From assembly GCA_944364615.1 (NCBI GenBank), contig CALVWF010000009.1:18892-82891 (forward strand): a stretch of DNA of 64,000 nt, written 5' to 3'. This document shows positions 16,910 through 26,917 of the stretch, piece by piece (within the stretch, counting starts at the first letter, position 1; every line of letters begins with the position of its first letter). The notes beneath the pieces were generated by a model. The model had not been told where the DNA came from, ran no database searches, and saw nothing but the letters and a program-made list of their open reading frames with translations. This DNA is from an uncultured Clostridia bacterium (GTDB taxonomy: Bacteria > Bacillota > Clostridia > Christensenellales > CAG-314). The position numbers and the translations under genes are program-made.

Positions 16910-18298
16910 ATGTCAAAAGTTACAATGGACAAACTGGTGAATTTGTGCAAAGGACGCGGATTTATTTACGCAGGCAGCGAAATTTACGGCGGATTGTCCA
17001 ACAGTTGGGACTACGGTCCTCTGGGCGTTGAAATGAAAAACAACATCAAGCAGGCCTGGTGGAAAAAATTTGTCAAGGAAAACCCTTTAAACGTAGGTCT
17101 TGACAGCGCAATCATAATGAACCCCAAAACATGGGAAGCAAGCGGACATATCGGAGGATTTTCCGATCCTTTGATGGACTGCAAGAGTTGCAAGGCAAGA
17201 CACCGTGCCGACAACCTCATCGAAGATTACCAGATAAAACACAATCTTCCCGTAACGGTAGCTTCCATGTCAAACGAAGAGATGTCTCAATACATCGCCG
17301 AACATCACATATGCTGTCCCGTGTGCGGCAACTGCGACTTTACTCCGATAAGACAGTTTAACCTGATGTTCAAGACCTTTATAGGCGTTACAGAAAACAG
17401 CACTTCAACCGTCTATCTCCGTCCGGAAACCGCTCAGGGAATTTTCGTAAACTTCAAAAACGTACAGCGCACTACCAGAAGAAAACTGCCCTTCGGTATA
17501 GGTCAGATAGGCAAATCTTTCCGTAACGAAATAACTCCGGGAAACTTTATTTTCCGCGTAAGGGAATTCGAACAGATGGAACTGGAATTCTTCTGTAAGC
17601 CCGGCACAGACCTCGAATGGTTCGAATACTGGAAAAACTTCTGCAAACAGTGGCTGCTCAGCCTTGGCATGAAAGAGGAAAACCTTCGTCTCAGAGACCA
17701 CGATCCGGAAGAACTCGCATTTTATTCCAAAGCCACCACCGACTTCGAAACGATGTTCCCCTTCGGCTGGGGAGAATTGTGGGGTATTGCAGACCGCACC
17801 GATTACGACCTGTCCTGCCACCAGAGAGTTTCCGGTCAGAACCTCGAATACACCGATCCCGTAACCAACGAAAAATACCTTCCTTACGTAATAGAACCCA
17901 GTCTCGGAGCGGACAGAGCGTTTCTCGCCTTCCTGACAAACGCTTACGACGAGGAAACGGTGGGAGAAAACGACACACGAGTTGTGCTTCATCTTCACCC
18001 CGAAATAGCACCCGTCAAAGCATGCGTACTTCCGCTGTCCAAGAAATTGTCCGACAAGGCTCTGGAAATTTACAACGATCTGTTGAAAACGTGGGCTGTG
18101 GACTTCGACGAAACGGGCAGTATAGGCAAGCGTTACCGCAGACAGGACGAAATAGGAACTCCCCTGTGCATCACAGTTGACTTCGACACCGAAACAGACG
18201 GTTGCGTGACCGTCCGTGACCGTGACACAATGCAGCAGCAACGTGTTTCTCTCGGCAATCTCAAACAGTACCTCGAAGAAAAACTCAACGTGTTTTGA
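16910..18298 (+). CDS. glyS: Glycyl-tRNA synthetase, single-chain (alpha2) type
   Basis: Charges tRNA-Gly. A 462-residue class II synthetase with [12 protein letters not shown] near the N-terminus, the class II motif 2 region [22 protein letters not shown] (quoted in part: [17 protein letters not shown]) and motif 3 [12 protein letters not shown] near residue 330. A C-terminal anticodon-binding domain follows. There is a partial Cys set ([16 protein letters not shown]) in the insert. AAGGAG lies upstream of ATG 16910. It is the eukaryote/Thermus-like type rather than the glyQ-glyS two-subunit form. Confidence 0.96.
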   Translation: MSKVTMDKLVNLCKGRGFIYAGSEIYGGLSNSWDYGPLGVEMKNNIKQAWWKKFVKENPLNVGLDSAIIMNPKTWEASGHIGGFSDPLMDCKSCKARHRADNLIEDYQIKHNLPVTVASMSNEEMSQYIAEHHICCPVCGNCDFTPIRQFNLMFKTFIGVTENSTSTVYLRPETAQGIFVNFKNVQRTTRRKLPFGIGQIGKSFRNEITPGNFIFRVREFEQMELEFFCKPGTDLEWFEYWKNFCKQWLLSLGMKEENLRLRDHDPEELAFYSKATTDFETMFPFGWGELWGIADRTDYDLSCHQRVSGQNLEYTDPVTNEKYLPYVIEPSLGADRAFLAFLTNAYDEETVGENDTRVVLHLHPEIAPVKACVLPLSKKLSDKALEIYNDLLKTWAVDFDETGSIGKRYRRQDEIGTPLCITVDFDTETDGCVTVRDRDTMQQQRVSLGNLKQYLEEKLNVF

Positions 18299-18313
18299 CA
18301 AACAGAACACCGA

Positions 18314-18345
18314 GTCCGCCCCGTTTCGTGGCGGACATTTTTTTT
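18314..18345 (+). terminator. Terminator of glyS
   Basis: GTCCGCC / GGCGGAC stem followed by A and a run of eight T. Confidence 0.9.
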
Positions 18346-18417
18346 GGCGACCCCTTAGGGTATCTGCAACCGCAAGAAAAACCTAAAAAAGTTACGTCAA
18401 AAATAAAAAACCCACTG

Positions 18418-18446
18418 TTGCATTTAGCGACTGAGTGCGGTATAAT
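18418..18446 (+). promoter_or_regulatory. Promoter of tex
   Basis: TTGCAT, 17-bp spacer, TATAAT. Confidence 0.8.
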
Positions 18447-18525
18447 ATACAGGCATTATGCCCGACACACGTTGTAAAGCATTGTGCCGTTGTGATTAAA
18501 ACAATATTAAAAGGAAAATCAAGAA

Positions 18526-20679
18526 ATGGATATCAACAGCAAAATTTCCGACGAATTACAGGTAAACAAATGGCAGGTAGACGCTGCCGTAAATCTTATC
18601 AACGAAGGTAACACCATTCCGTTCATTTCCCGTTACCGCAAAGAGGCTACCGGAGCACTTAACGACGAACAGTTGCGCAAACTGTACGAACGTCTTACCT
18701 ACCTTACCAACCTCGAAGAGAAAAAAGCGCAGGTTTTGCAAAGCATAGACCAGCAAGGCAAACTGACCGATCAACTGCGTGCCAAAATAGAAGAAGCGGA
18801 AACGCTTGTCGCCGTTGAAGACCTTTACCGTCCGTACCGTCCCAAACGCCGCACAAGAGCAACCATCGCCAAGGAAAAGGGATTGGAACCTCTTGCGGGT
18901 ATTATTTTGCTTCAACGCACGGACAAGCCCGTTAGCGAAAGCGCGTTGCGGTTCGTCAGCGAAGAAAAAGGTGTTGCTTCCGTTGAGGAAGCCATAGAAG
19001 GCGCCAAAGACATAATAGCGGAATTTATTTCAGACGAAGCGGATTTCCGCACAAAAATTCGCGCGCTGACGGAAAAGGAAGGCGTTGTGACTTCCGTTGC
19101 CAAAGAGGAAGGAACGGCAAGCGTTTACGAAATGTATTACAACTTTTCCGAACCCGTGACAAAACTTGCAGGGCACCGTATCCTTGCGCTTAACCGCGGC
19201 GAAAAGGAAAAGGTGCTGACAGTCAAAATCAACGCTCCCGAAGAAAAAATACTTGCTTACCTCAACCGCAAGATAATACGTTTCGACAACAAATATACCA
19301 ACGACATTTTAAAGGAAACGATAGAAGACGCTTACCGCCGTCTTATCGCGCCGTCAGTGGAAAGAGAAGTCAGAAACGCACTGACCGAAAAAGCGGAAGA
19401 AGGCGCAATCAACGTATTCGGCAAAAATCTTCATCAGTTGCTTATGCAACCGCCCATTGTCGGACAGGTTGTACTGGGATGGGACCCCGCTTTCCGTACG
19501 GGTTGTAAACTGGCGGTTGTGGACGCAACGGGCAAAGTGCTGGACACTGCGGTAATTTTCCCCACCGCTCCCACCACGCCTGTCAAAATACAGCAAGCGA
19601 AAGAGACCCTTAAATATATCATCAAAAAATACAATGTGTCCCTCATTTCTTTGGGAAACGGAACGGCTTCGAGAGAATCGGAACAGATAATCGTAGACCT
19701 TTTAAAGGAAATTCCTCAAAAGGTAAGTTACGTAATAGTAAACGAGGCGGGCGCGTCCGTATATTCCGCAAGCCAACTTGCAACGGAAGAATTTCCCGAA
19801 TTCGACGTGGGACAGCGCAGTGCGGCGTCTATCGCCCGCAGATTGCAGGATCCGCTTGCCGAACTGGTCAAGATAGATCCCAAATCAATAGGAGTCGGTC
19901 AGTATCAGCATGACATGAATCAGAAGAAACTTGCCGACACTCTCAACGGCGTTGTTGAAGACTGCGTAAACAAGGTGGGCGTCGATCTCAACACGGCATC
20001 CGCTCCGCTGTTGCAGTACATAAGCGGAATAAGTTCGTCCATCGCCAAAAACATTGTGGACTACCGTGAAAAACACGGCGAATTTACCAACCGCGAACAA
20101 CTGCTCAAAGTGGACAAACTCGGACCAAAGGCATACCAGCAATGCGCGGGATTCATGCGCATTAACGGAGGAGACAACGCACTCGACTCCACAAGCGTAC
20201 ACCCCGAATCGTACGACGTAGCCCAAAAACTGCTTGCAAGCCGTCATCTCAGCGTAAAAGACATTCCGGAGGGCAAACTGAAAGGTTTGTCGGCAAGTAT
20301 CGCCGACTACGGTGCATTGGCGGAACAACTGAACGTAGGCGAAATGACGTTGAAAGACATTGTTTCCGAACTGGAAAAACCCGGTCGCGATCCCCGTGAC
20401 GAAATGCCGAAACCCATTCTCCGCACAGACGTACTGGAAATGAAGGATCTTAAAGAAGGAATGGTATTGAAAGGCACTGTCAGAAACGTCATCGACTTCG
20501 GCGTGTTTGTGGATATAGGCGTGCATCAGGACGGATTGGTACACATCTCGCAGATAACCGACAAATACATCAAACACCCTCTTGAAGCGGTAAGCGTTGG
20601 AGACGTAGTCAACGTAAAGGTAATGAGCGTAGATCTTCAGAAAAAACGTATTCAGCTGACCATGAGGGGTGTAAACTGA
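18526..20679 (+). CDS. tex: Tex-family S1 RNA-binding protein
   Basis: A 717-residue transcription accessory protein of the Tex/Spt6 family. Order seen: N-terminal helical domain with FISRYRKEATGALND near 25; a YqgF/RNase H-like domain (ILGWDPAFRTGCKLAV region near 318); helix-hairpin-helix repeats (LNTASAPLLQYISGI, QLLKVDKLGPKAYQQ); and a C-terminal S1 domain (GMVLKGTVRNVIDFGVFVDI onward, about 645-717). AAGGAAAA precedes ATG 18526. It acts in the cytoplasm on RNA or ribosomes. Length and domains are complete. Confidence 0.95.
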   Translation: MDINSKISDELQVNKWQVDAAVNLINEGNTIPFISRYRKEATGALNDEQLRKLYERLTYLTNLEEKKAQVLQSIDQQGKLTDQLRAKIEEAETLVAVEDLYRPYRPKRRTRATIAKEKGLEPLAGIILLQRTDKPVSESALRFVSEEKGVASVEEAIEGAKDIIAEFISDEADFRTKIRALTEKEGVVTSVAKEEGTASVYEMYYNFSEPVTKLAGHRILALNRGEKEKVLTVKINAPEEKILAYLNRKIIRFDNKYTNDILKETIEDAYRRLIAPSVEREVRNALTEKAEEGAINVFGKNLHQLLMQPPIVGQVVLGWDPAFRTGCKLAVVDATGKVLDTAVIFPTAPTTPVKIQQAKETLKYIIKKYNVSLISLGNGTASRESEQIIVDLLKEIPQKVSYVIVNEAGASVYSASQLATEEFPEFDVGQRSAASIARRLQDPLAELVKIDPKSIGVGQYQHDMNQKKLADTLNGVVEDCVNKVGVDLNTASAPLLQYISGISSSIAKNIVDYREKHGEFTNREQLLKVDKLGPKAYQQCAGFMRINGGDNALDSTSVHPESYDVAQKLLASRHLSVKDIPEGKLKGLSASIADYGALAEQLNVGEMTLKDIVSELEKPGRDPRDEMPKPILRTDVLEMKDLKEGMVLKGTVRNVIDFGVFVDIGVHQDGLVHISQITDKYIKHPLEAVSVGDVVNVKVMSVDLQKKRIQLTMRGVN

Positions 20680-20702
20680 CACGATTTTCTATATACGTGA
20701 TT

Positions 20703-20738
20703 AAAAAAAAGGAGCGTACCCGATACGCTCCCTTTTTT
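20703..20738. terminator. Bidirectional terminator between tex and ppiB
   Basis: GGAGCGTA / TACGCTCC stem with A runs before and T runs after it, placed between convergent genes. Confidence 0.85.
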
Positions 20739-20870
20739 GTTTTGATTTACTTTACGCCCGCTCTCAGGCGTATATGTCTGCGCTTTACTGTCTGTCAGGC
20801 AATTTCTCTGCACGCCCATTGACATTGACAAATAAAACACGATATTAAAAAACGCAGACACCGAAACGCC

Positions 20871-21398
20871 TTATTGTCCTGTGTGTTTTACAGGCGCAGG
20901 ATATTCCTTGCCGTCGGTTTCCACAGTTACCTTTTGTATAATCTGCGGTTCGTAAGGTCTGTCGGAAAAGTCGGTGTACTGATCGGCAATTTCATCGACT
21001 ACGTCCATGCCTTCCACCACCTCGCCGAATGCAGCGTAATTGCCGTCAAGATGAGGTGCGTCGGCGTGCATGATGAAAAACTGACTGCCGGCGCTGTTTT
21101 TGTCCATTGCTCTTGCCATACTGAGCACCCCTCTTGTGTGCTTTAAAGTATTGTTGAAACCGTTGGACGCAAATTCACCCTTTATACTGTAACCGGGACC
21201 TCCGGTGCCAGTACCGTTGGGACATCCGCCCTGAATCATAAAACCGCGTATTATACGGTGAAAACACAGTCCGTCGTAAAATCCGCTCTTTACAAGGGCT
21301 ATAAAGTTGTTGACCGTGTTGGGCGCTACATCGGGATAAAGTTCGGCGACTATCTGTTTGCCGTCCTGCATTGTAAACGTGACCTTGGGATTGCTCAT
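20871..21398 (-). CDS. ppiB: Cyclophilin-type peptidyl-prolyl isomerase
   Basis: Cis-trans isomerisation of X-Pro bonds; cytoplasmic, as there is no signal peptide. The 175-residue product has the catalytic block FHRIIRGFMIQGG, the pocket segments SAGSQFFIM and LDGNYAAFGEV, and YSIKGEF. AAGGAG precedes ATG 21398. Its promoter overlaps that of the divergent aminopeptidase gene. Confidence 0.94.
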   Translation of the reverse strand: MSNPKVTFTMQDGKQIVAELYPDVAPNTVNNFIALVKSGFYDGLCFHRIIRGFMIQGGCPNGTGTGGPGYSIKGEFASNGFNNTLKHTRGVLSMARAMDKNSAGSQFFIMHADAPHLDGNYAAFGEVVEGMDVVDEIADQYTDFSDRPYEPQIIQKVTVETDGKEYPAPVKHTGQ

Positions 21399-21430
21399 AG
21401 AAATTCTCCTTAAAACTTTGTATATCTATT

Positions 21431-21459
21431 ATTAAAACACACTGTCGGTTTTTTGACAA
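21431..21459 (-). promoter_or_regulatory. Probable promoter of ppiB
   Basis: Minus strand: TTGTCA (21454-21459), 17-bp spacer, TTTAAT (21431-21436). Confidence 0.5.
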
Positions 21460-21476
21460 GTTGAATGGGTAATTAT

Positions 21477-21505
21477 TTGACTAAAAACCTTGCGGGTTGT
21501 ATAAT
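21477..21505 (+). promoter_or_regulatory. Promoter of the M29 aminopeptidase gene
   Basis: TTGACT, 17-bp spacer, TATAAT. Confidence 0.75.
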
Positions 21506-21538
21506 GTTCACAATTACGATTATAAGGAGACTTTACAA

Positions 21539-22771
21539 ATGTTATCTGCTCAGAAAATGGAAAAATTTGCAGAACTTGCCGTTACCATCGGCGCAAACAT
21601 GCAAAAAGGTCAGGAAGTCGTCATTCGCTGCGACGTAAACTGTCAGGATTTTGCTCACATCATCGCAAAGAAAGCCTACGAACTGGGAGCAAAACAAGTG
21701 TTGATGCAATGGCGCGACGAACAACTTTCTCGCATGAGTATGCTTTACGCCGACACCGAAACGCTGTGCGACATTCCCGATTATTCTATACAGCAACTTC
21801 AATATTTCATAGATCACAAGTGTTGTCTTATATCGATTTCCGCAGGAGATCCCAACATTTACAAGGGCTGTGACGCCGAAAAACTTGCAAAGGTAAACAT
21901 TGCGTCCAGCAAGGCTATGGCGGAATTCAGAAAGGCTACAATGTCCAACTATCTGCGCTGGACGATTGTTTCCGTTCCCACCGCAGGCTGGGCAAAGCAA
22001 GTGTTTCCCGACGATCCCGTGGAAGTGGCAATCGATAAGATGTGGGACAGCATTGCTTCCATAATGCGTCTCAACGAGGCCGATCCGGTGGAAGCATGGC
22101 GCAAACACATTGCAACTCTGCACCGCAGAGCGGATTTTCTCAATGCGCACAACTTCAAGTATCTGCACCTTACGTCTGCTAACGGAACGGATCTCAAGGT
22201 CGGTCTTGCCAAAGATCACCTGTGGCTTGCCGCCGAAGAAGAAGGTCAGGACGGTCTTAAATTTACGGCAAACATGCCAACGGAAGAAATTTTCACCGCT
22301 CCTCACAAGGACCACGTCGACGGCATTGTGAAAAACGCCCTTCCGCTGGTAAACAACGGAAATATCATAGACAATTTCAGCATCACCTTCAAGGACGGCA
22401 AGGTTACCGACTTTACCGCCGAAAAGGGCTACGACGCTTTAAAAGGTCTGCTGTCCACCGATGAAGGAGTGCTTCACTTGGGTGAAATAGCGTTACTCGG
22501 CAAAAACTCTCCCATCGCTCAAAGCGGAATACTGTTCTACAACACTCTGTTTGACGAAAACGCAAGTTGCCACCTTGCATTCGGCAAGGCTTACCCCACC
22601 ACCGTCAGAAACGGAAACGACAAGACAAAAGAAGAACTTGCCGAAATGGGCGTAAACGACAGTCTGCAACACGTTGACTTCATGGTGGGAACTAAAGACA
22701 TCAACATAAAGGGCGTTCAATATGACGGCACCGAAACTGTGCTGTTCGAAGACGGCGAATGGGTAATCTGA
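21539..22771 (+). CDS. M29-family metallo-aminopeptidase (AmpS/AmpII type)
   Basis: A 410-residue cytoplasmic leucyl-type aminopeptidase of family M29. Characteristic parts are the N-terminal KGQEVVIRC and the metal-site region ANMPTEEIFTAPHKDHVDG (Glu, His, Asp ligands). Then come HLGEIALLGKNSPIA and the closing SLQHVDFMVGTKDINIKG. ATG 21539 follows AAGGAG with 10-base spacing; the longer frame has no site. It recycles peptides. Monocistronic, with its own promoter and terminator. Confidence 0.92.
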   Translation: MLSAQKMEKFAELAVTIGANMQKGQEVVIRCDVNCQDFAHIIAKKAYELGAKQVLMQWRDEQLSRMSMLYADTETLCDIPDYSIQQLQYFIDHKCCLISISAGDPNIYKGCDAEKLAKVNIASSKAMAEFRKATMSNYLRWTIVSVPTAGWAKQVFPDDPVEVAIDKMWDSIASIMRLNEADPVEAWRKHIATLHRRADFLNAHNFKYLHLTSANGTDLKVGLAKDHLWLAAEEEGQDGLKFTANMPTEEIFTAPHKDHVDGIVKNALPLVNNGNIIDNFSITFKDGKVTDFTAEKGYDALKGLLSTDEGVLHLGEIALLGKNSPIAQSGILFYNTLFDENASCHLAFGKAYPTTVRNGNDKTKEELAEMGVNDSLQHVDFMVGTKDINIKGVQYDGTETVLFEDGEWVI

Positions 22772-22784
22772 CGCACTTTAAAAC

Positions 22785-22818
22785 AGCGGAGAATGCAGTA
22801 ATATGCTCTCCGCTTTTT
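22785..22818 (+). terminator. Terminator of the aminopeptidase gene
   Basis: AGCGGAGA / TCTCCGCT stem followed by TTTTT. Confidence 0.75.
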
Positions 22819-22844
22819 AAATCGGCACATTCAGTTATATTTAA

Positions 22845-22872
22845 GTGACAAATTCTACAATACTGTTACAAT
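22845..22872 (+). promoter_or_regulatory. Promoter of the two-component system
   Basis: GTGACA, 16-bp spacer, TACAAT. Confidence 0.55.
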
Positions 22873-22891
22873 AAACAAAGAGGACATTTCT

Positions 22892-23566
22892 ATGAAAGCC
22901 TTAATAGTAGATGACGAAGTTAAACTTGCCGACGCACTGGCAGAACTGTTCAGACAACACAAAATACTTGTCGACGTGGTTTACGACGGTGAAGACGGAC
23001 TGTATTACGCCCAAAACGGCGATTACGACGTGGTTGTGCTGGACGTGATGATGCCCCGTATGAACGGCTACGAAGTGGTACAGCGTCTGCGTCAGAACAA
23101 AAACAACGTTCCCGTTCTCATGCTCACCGCAAAAGACGACGTAAGCGCACGCGTAAAGGGTCTGGACTACGGCGCGGACGATTACCTTACCAAACCGTTT
23201 GCGACGGAAGAACTGCTTGCACGCGTAAGGGCGCTTGCACGCCGTCAGTCGGAAATGATTTACGATACCATCAGTTACAAGGATATAACCTTAAACACTT
23301 CCAACTACAAACTGGAATGCGGAAACAAAAGCGTCAGTCTCGGCGCAAAGGAATACGAAATACTGAAACTGTTGCTCACCAACCCCACGCAGGTAATCAG
23401 CAAAGATACCATTATATCAAAAGTGTGGGGACTTGACTGCGACATTACCGAAAACAACGTGGAAGCGTATATGTCCTTTATACGTAAAAAACTGTTTTAT
23501 GTCGGCAGCAAACTCAACATTCTGACAAAGCGAATGTTGGGCTACTACCTGGAGATGGAAGAGTGA
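22892..23566 (+). CDS. OmpR/PhoB-type response regulator
   Basis: 224 residues. The receiver domain has acidic DDE at 7-9, the phospho-acceptor Asp51 in VVVLDVMMP, and LTAKDD and DYLTKPF as the Thr/Lys switch. A C-terminal winged helix follows (LGAKEYEILKLLL, ENNVEAYMSFIRKKL). AGAGGA precedes ATG 22892. It is translated together with the histidine kinase, whose GTG start overlaps its stop by 4 bases. Targets are not visible. Confidence 0.93.
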   Translation: MKALIVDDEVKLADALAELFRQHKILVDVVYDGEDGLYYAQNGDYDVVVLDVMMPRMNGYEVVQRLRQNKNNVPVLMLTAKDDVSARVKGLDYGADDYLTKPFATEELLARVRALARRQSEMIYDTISYKDITLNTSNYKLECGNKSVSLGAKEYEILKLLLTNPTQVISKDTIISKVWGLDCDITENNVEAYMSFIRKKLFYVGSKLNILTKRMLGYYLEMEE

Positions 23567-24795
23567 TACGCAAACTTCGCAACAAAATCATTGTAATAAA
23601 CGTTGTTCTTATGGGCATCATACTGCTGACTGCCCTTATTACCGTGTACGCAATAGGTTTTAACCGAATCAGAAACGAGTCGGATGCGCGACTGTCCACC
23701 GCTTTGAATTACATCCCGACAGACGGATCTTTCGACGAAAATCCGCTGTTTAAGGATGTGACGCTGATCACTTACGATTCGGACAGTAAACAATTGATAC
23801 AGTTTTACAACAATGCGTCCTTAAACGTCCCCGCCGACGAAATAGTCGGTCACCTTCGCAACATAGTTCATCAGAGCGACAGCGGGTTTTATCTGCCGTT
23901 AAGATGTTACTACAAGTACCGCTACGAAGGAAATCTGTTTAAACTGGCGTTACTGGACGTACAGCAAAACAGCATCGGAACTTTTTCCGTGTTTTCCGTC
24001 ATAACCTGTATAATAAGTCTGATGTGCTATTTCGTCATAAGTTACCTCTTGGCGAATATTGCGCTCAAACCGGTTGAAGAAAACTGGAAACAGCAAAAGC
24101 AATTTATAGCGGACGCGTCACACGAACTTAAAACACCTCTGTCCGTTATTATGGCTAACACCGAAATCATTGCTTCTCACCCGGAAGCCACCGTACAAAG
24201 TCAGATGAAATGGATAGAAAATACACGCTCCGAATCGGCAAGAATGGCCGAACTCGTTTCCAATCTGCTGTTCATAGCAAAGTCGGACGACGGATTCAAG
24301 GTACAGATGCAACACTGCAATCTGTCCGACTGCGTGGGAAGTATGGTGCTGAGTTTCGATTCGAAATTTTACGAAAATTCCAAAAACTTCCAGTACGATT
24401 TAAAACCGGACATTTTTGTAAACGGAAACGAATCGCAACTTAAACAACTGGTGGCAATACTGTTGGACAATGCCAACAAGTATTCTGCGGGAAAAGGCGA
24501 CATAGAGTTGCAACTGGACAGCACGGGCAAGACCGCAATACTTACCGTGTCCAACAACAGCGACGACTTGACCGACGAACAACTGCACCACCTGTTTGAC
24601 CGTTTCTATACCGTGGATCAGTCACGCAACAAAAATAACGGCGGAAACGGACTGGGGCTGTCCATTGCACGGATAATTTGCGAAAATCACAACGGTCGGA
24701 TAAACGCCGAATACCGAAACGGCAGACTGACCTTCACGGCGGTGTTGCCAATCAGCAAAAAACCGTTAAAAACGTCGGAGCAAAACAAAAACTGA
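23563..24795 (+). CDS. Membrane sensor histidine kinase
   Basis: 410 residues starting at GTG 23563 in a GTGA overlap with the regulator. A first transmembrane helix (about 9-31) and a second (about 141-163) flank an extracytoplasmic sensor of some 110 residues with no recognised fold. HisKA follows with FIADASHELKTPLS (His187), then the HATPase domain with an N box (LLDNANKYS) and GGNGLGLSIA. There is no evident HAMP domain. Likely partner: the regulator just upstream. The signal is unknown; no membrane-transporter genes adjoin it. Confidence 0.93.
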   Translation: MIRKLRNKIIVINVVLMGIILLTALITVYAIGFNRIRNESDARLSTALNYIPTDGSFDENPLFKDVTLITYDSDSKQLIQFYNNASLNVPADEIVGHLRNIVHQSDSGFYLPLRCYYKYRYEGNLFKLALLDVQQNSIGTFSVFSVITCIISLMCYFVISYLLANIALKPVEENWKQQKQFIADASHELKTPLSVIMANTEIIASHPEATVQSQMKWIENTRSESARMAELVSNLLFIAKSDDGFKVQMQHCNLSDCVGSMVLSFDSKFYENSKNFQYDLKPDIFVNGNESQLKQLVAILLDNANKYSAGKGDIELQLDSTGKTAILTVSNNSDDLTDEQLHHLFDRFYTVDQSRNKNNGGNGLGLSIARIICENHNGRINAEYRNGRLTFTAVLPISKKPLKTSEQNKN

Positions 24796-24820
24796 CGTCG
24801 TCGGAACAACTGAATTAATA

Positions 24821-24859
24821 CAAGTCCGCAAGGAAATACCCTTGCGGACTTGTTTTTTT
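24821..24859 (+). terminator. Terminator of the two-component system
   Basis: CAAGTCCGCAAGG / CCTTGCGGACTTG followed by seven T. Confidence 0.92.
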
Positions 24860-24963
24860 CGCGATTGAAATCATATAGACACACTTTGCCTAAAAAACAT
24901 TAAAGACGACTGTGTTCAACGTGCCGCGCGGTACTTAAAGTGCAAATGCGACTTCGCACAAAA

Positions 24964-24995
24964 TAAAAAAAGAGAGTGCGTCAACATCTCTCTTT
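24964..24995 (-). terminator. Terminator of the dtxR-to-gph operon
   Basis: AAAGAGAG / CTCTCTTT stem with a T-rich tail on the minus strand. Confidence 0.7.
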
Positions 24996-25078
24996 CAGGC
25001 ATACAAACAATGCCTTCCTTTGCGATAATTGTGTTTTTTGAATAACGTGGGGTGAATTTCTGCACTGACGTTATACGG

Positions 25079-25726
25079 TCAACCGTTGAGAATACACTCC
25101 GCCAACTGATCGCTGTCGTCCGCTATGACCGTTGCGCCGTTGTCCACGAGAAACGGTCTGTCCTTAAATCCCCAGGATACGCTGATACAGGGAAGTCCTG
25201 CGTTGTGCGCGGTCTGAATGTCCACTTCGCTGTCTCCGACGAATACGCATTCGCTCTTGTCGCAACCGAATTTGTCCATTATCATAAACACGCCTGTGGG
25301 ATCGGGTTTCTTAGCCTTGCCCGTATAAGTTCCCTGTGCATATGCCACGAGATCGCCGAAGTAATACTTGCACAGCGGTCCTACGTTTTCGTGAGGTTTG
25401 TTGGAAAACACGGTGCATATTACCGATTGCGCGTTGAGTTTTTTGAGCATTTCTTCGATTCCGTCGTAAGGACGGGTGTTGTCACGACTGTGAACGCTGT
25501 AAAAATCTTCGAAATGTTTTAACGCCTGAGGCAATAAATTTTCGTTGCCCTCACCCATTGCACGCAGAAAAAGTTTCTCCGCGCCGTTACCCACCATCTG
25601 GCGCACTTTGCCTACGGTGTGTTCGGGAAGTCCCAACTGTCTCATTGTGTAGTTGACGGCATTGGCAAGGTCGTCCAGTGTGTTTAAAAGTGTTCCGTCA
25701 AGATCAAAAATTACAAGTTTTTTCAT
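25079..25726 (-). CDS. HAD-family phosphatase, phosphoglycolate phosphatase-like
   Basis: A 215-residue HAD hydrolase. Motif I is FDLDGTLLNT (nucleophile Asp10), motif II includes VFSNK, motif III is the Lys in GKAKKPDP, and motif IV is VGDSEVDIQTA. The helical cap lies between residues 15 and 85. AGAGGA precedes ATG 25726; the gene starts 3 bases after the sdaA stop. Gph- and PpaX-type enzymes both fit; the substrate is not determined. Confidence 0.87.
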   Translation of the reverse strand: MKKLVIFDLDGTLLNTLDDLANAVNYTMRQLGLPEHTVGKVRQMVGNGAEKLFLRAMGEGNENLLPQALKHFEDFYSVHSRDNTRPYDGIEEMLKKLNAQSVICTVFSNKPHENVGPLCKYYFGDLVAYAQGTYTGKAKKPDPTGVFMIMDKFGCDKSECVFVGDSEVDIQTAHNAGLPCISVSWGFKDRPFLVDNGATVIADDSDQLAECILNG

Positions 25727-25729
25727 AAG

Positions 25730-26917
25730 TCATCCTCTATAAAGTTTTGCAAGTCCCGACTTGGCTGTTTCACGGTAGCCTTCGCCGATGTCCTTGCCTG
25801 TTTCGTACATTGTAAGTATTGCCGTGTCAAGCGTTATCTTGCGCGAATCGGCAAGAAACGTTGCCAGCCTCATTGCGTTTATGGCACGCATTGCCGCCAC
25901 TGCATTGCGTTCTATACACGGTATCTGCACCAACCCGTTGACGGGATCGCAGGTAAGTCCCAGATGATGTTCCAGCGAAACTTCAGCAGCGTACTCTATC
26001 TGTTCGAGAGACATACCGCACATTTCCGCAAGACCTGCGCTTGCCATTGCGCAGGCAGTGCCTATTTCCGCCTGACAACCGCATTCGGCACCGCTTATGG
26101 ACGCATTGGTTTTTACAAGATTTCCTATTATTCCGGCAGTAAGCAATCCGTTGACGATTTTTTCGTCATCCCAACCGAACGTCAGTTGGTAGTAACGGAA
26201 TACCGACGGTATGACTCCGCACGAACCGCACGTAGGCGCGGTAACGACTTCCGCACCGCCTGCGTTTTGTTCGCTTACCGCAAACGCATACGCCGCGACA
26301 AGTCTGTTTTCCCTTGTCTGCATGCTTTCCTTTCTGTCCGTTAAAAGTAATTTTTTTGCACGACGCTGAACGTTCAGTCCGCCTTCCAGCACGCCTTCCG
26401 CCTGCAGACCGTCCTCAATGTCTTTTACCATTACACGCCACATCTGTTTTAAATAATCCCGGATGTCGTTGCCTTCGCACCGCTCGGCATACTGCCACAA
26501 TCGCAGATCGTTCTGTCTGCAAAAATCCGCAATTTGTTTGAACGTGCTAAGCGGATATACGTCCTCGTGTTCGACGGGAGATTCGCCTGCAATGACTATT
26601 TCGCCCCCGCCCACGCTGAACACCTGCATTTTGTCCACCTGTTTGCCGTCCTTATAAGCAAACAGTTCGAGTGTGTTGGGATGTACGCAGGGGCTGTCGC
26701 AGTCGAACACCACTTCACAATTTCCAAGCACTTTGCGCAATGCCCTGTCGGTGCCGTGTCCCTTGCCCGTAAGCGCAAGAGAACCGTACAAAACAGCCTT
26801 GAACTGCCGACAGTCGTGGTGCTTGTCCGCAAACAGCCTTGCAGCCTTTGCAGGTCCCATCGTGTGAGAACTGGAAGGTCCGACGCCCACTTTGTATAAC
26901 TGACGTAAAGATTTCAT
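25730..26917 (-). CDS. sdaA: L-serine ammonia-lyase, single-chain iron-sulfur type
   Basis: Deaminates L-serine to pyruvate using a [4Fe-4S] cluster. The 395-residue chain combines the N-terminal beta region (GPSSSHTMGPAKAA near 13) and the alpha region with TAPTCGSCGVIP, GAECGCQAE and LTCDPVNG; the Cys residues in these blocks are the cluster ligands expected from the family. ATG 26917 overlaps the dtd stop (ATGA), with GGAG inside the dtd end. Placed with mgsA and gph in a small metabolite operon. Confidence 0.94.
   Translation of the reverse strand: MKSLRQLYKVGVGPSSSHTMGPAKAARLFADKHHDCRQFKAVLYGSLALTGKGHGTDRALRKVLGNCEVVFDCDSPCVHPNTLELFAYKDGKQVDKMQVFSVGGGEIVIAGESPVEHEDVYPLSTFKQIADFCRQNDLRLWQYAERCEGNDIRDYLKQMWRVMVKDIEDGLQAEGVLEGGLNVQRRAKKLLLTDRKESMQTRENRLVAAYAFAVSEQNAGGAEVVTAPTCGSCGVIPSVFRYYQLTFGWDDEKIVNGLLTAGIIGNLVKTNASISGAECGCQAEIGTACAMASAGLAEMCGMSLEQIEYAAEVSLEHHLGLTCDPVNGLVQIPCIERNAVAAMRAINAMRLATFLADSRKITLDTAILTMYETGKDIGEGYRETAKSGLAKLYRG

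Noticed and set aside
17405..18310. Long minus-strand frame opposite glyS, and similar long antisense frames opposite other genes
   Set aside because: Shadow frames caused by the codon bias of the real genes; no ribosome sites or motifs.
18295..18477. 60-codon frame just after glyS
   Set aside because: It reads through the glyS terminator and has no ribosome site.
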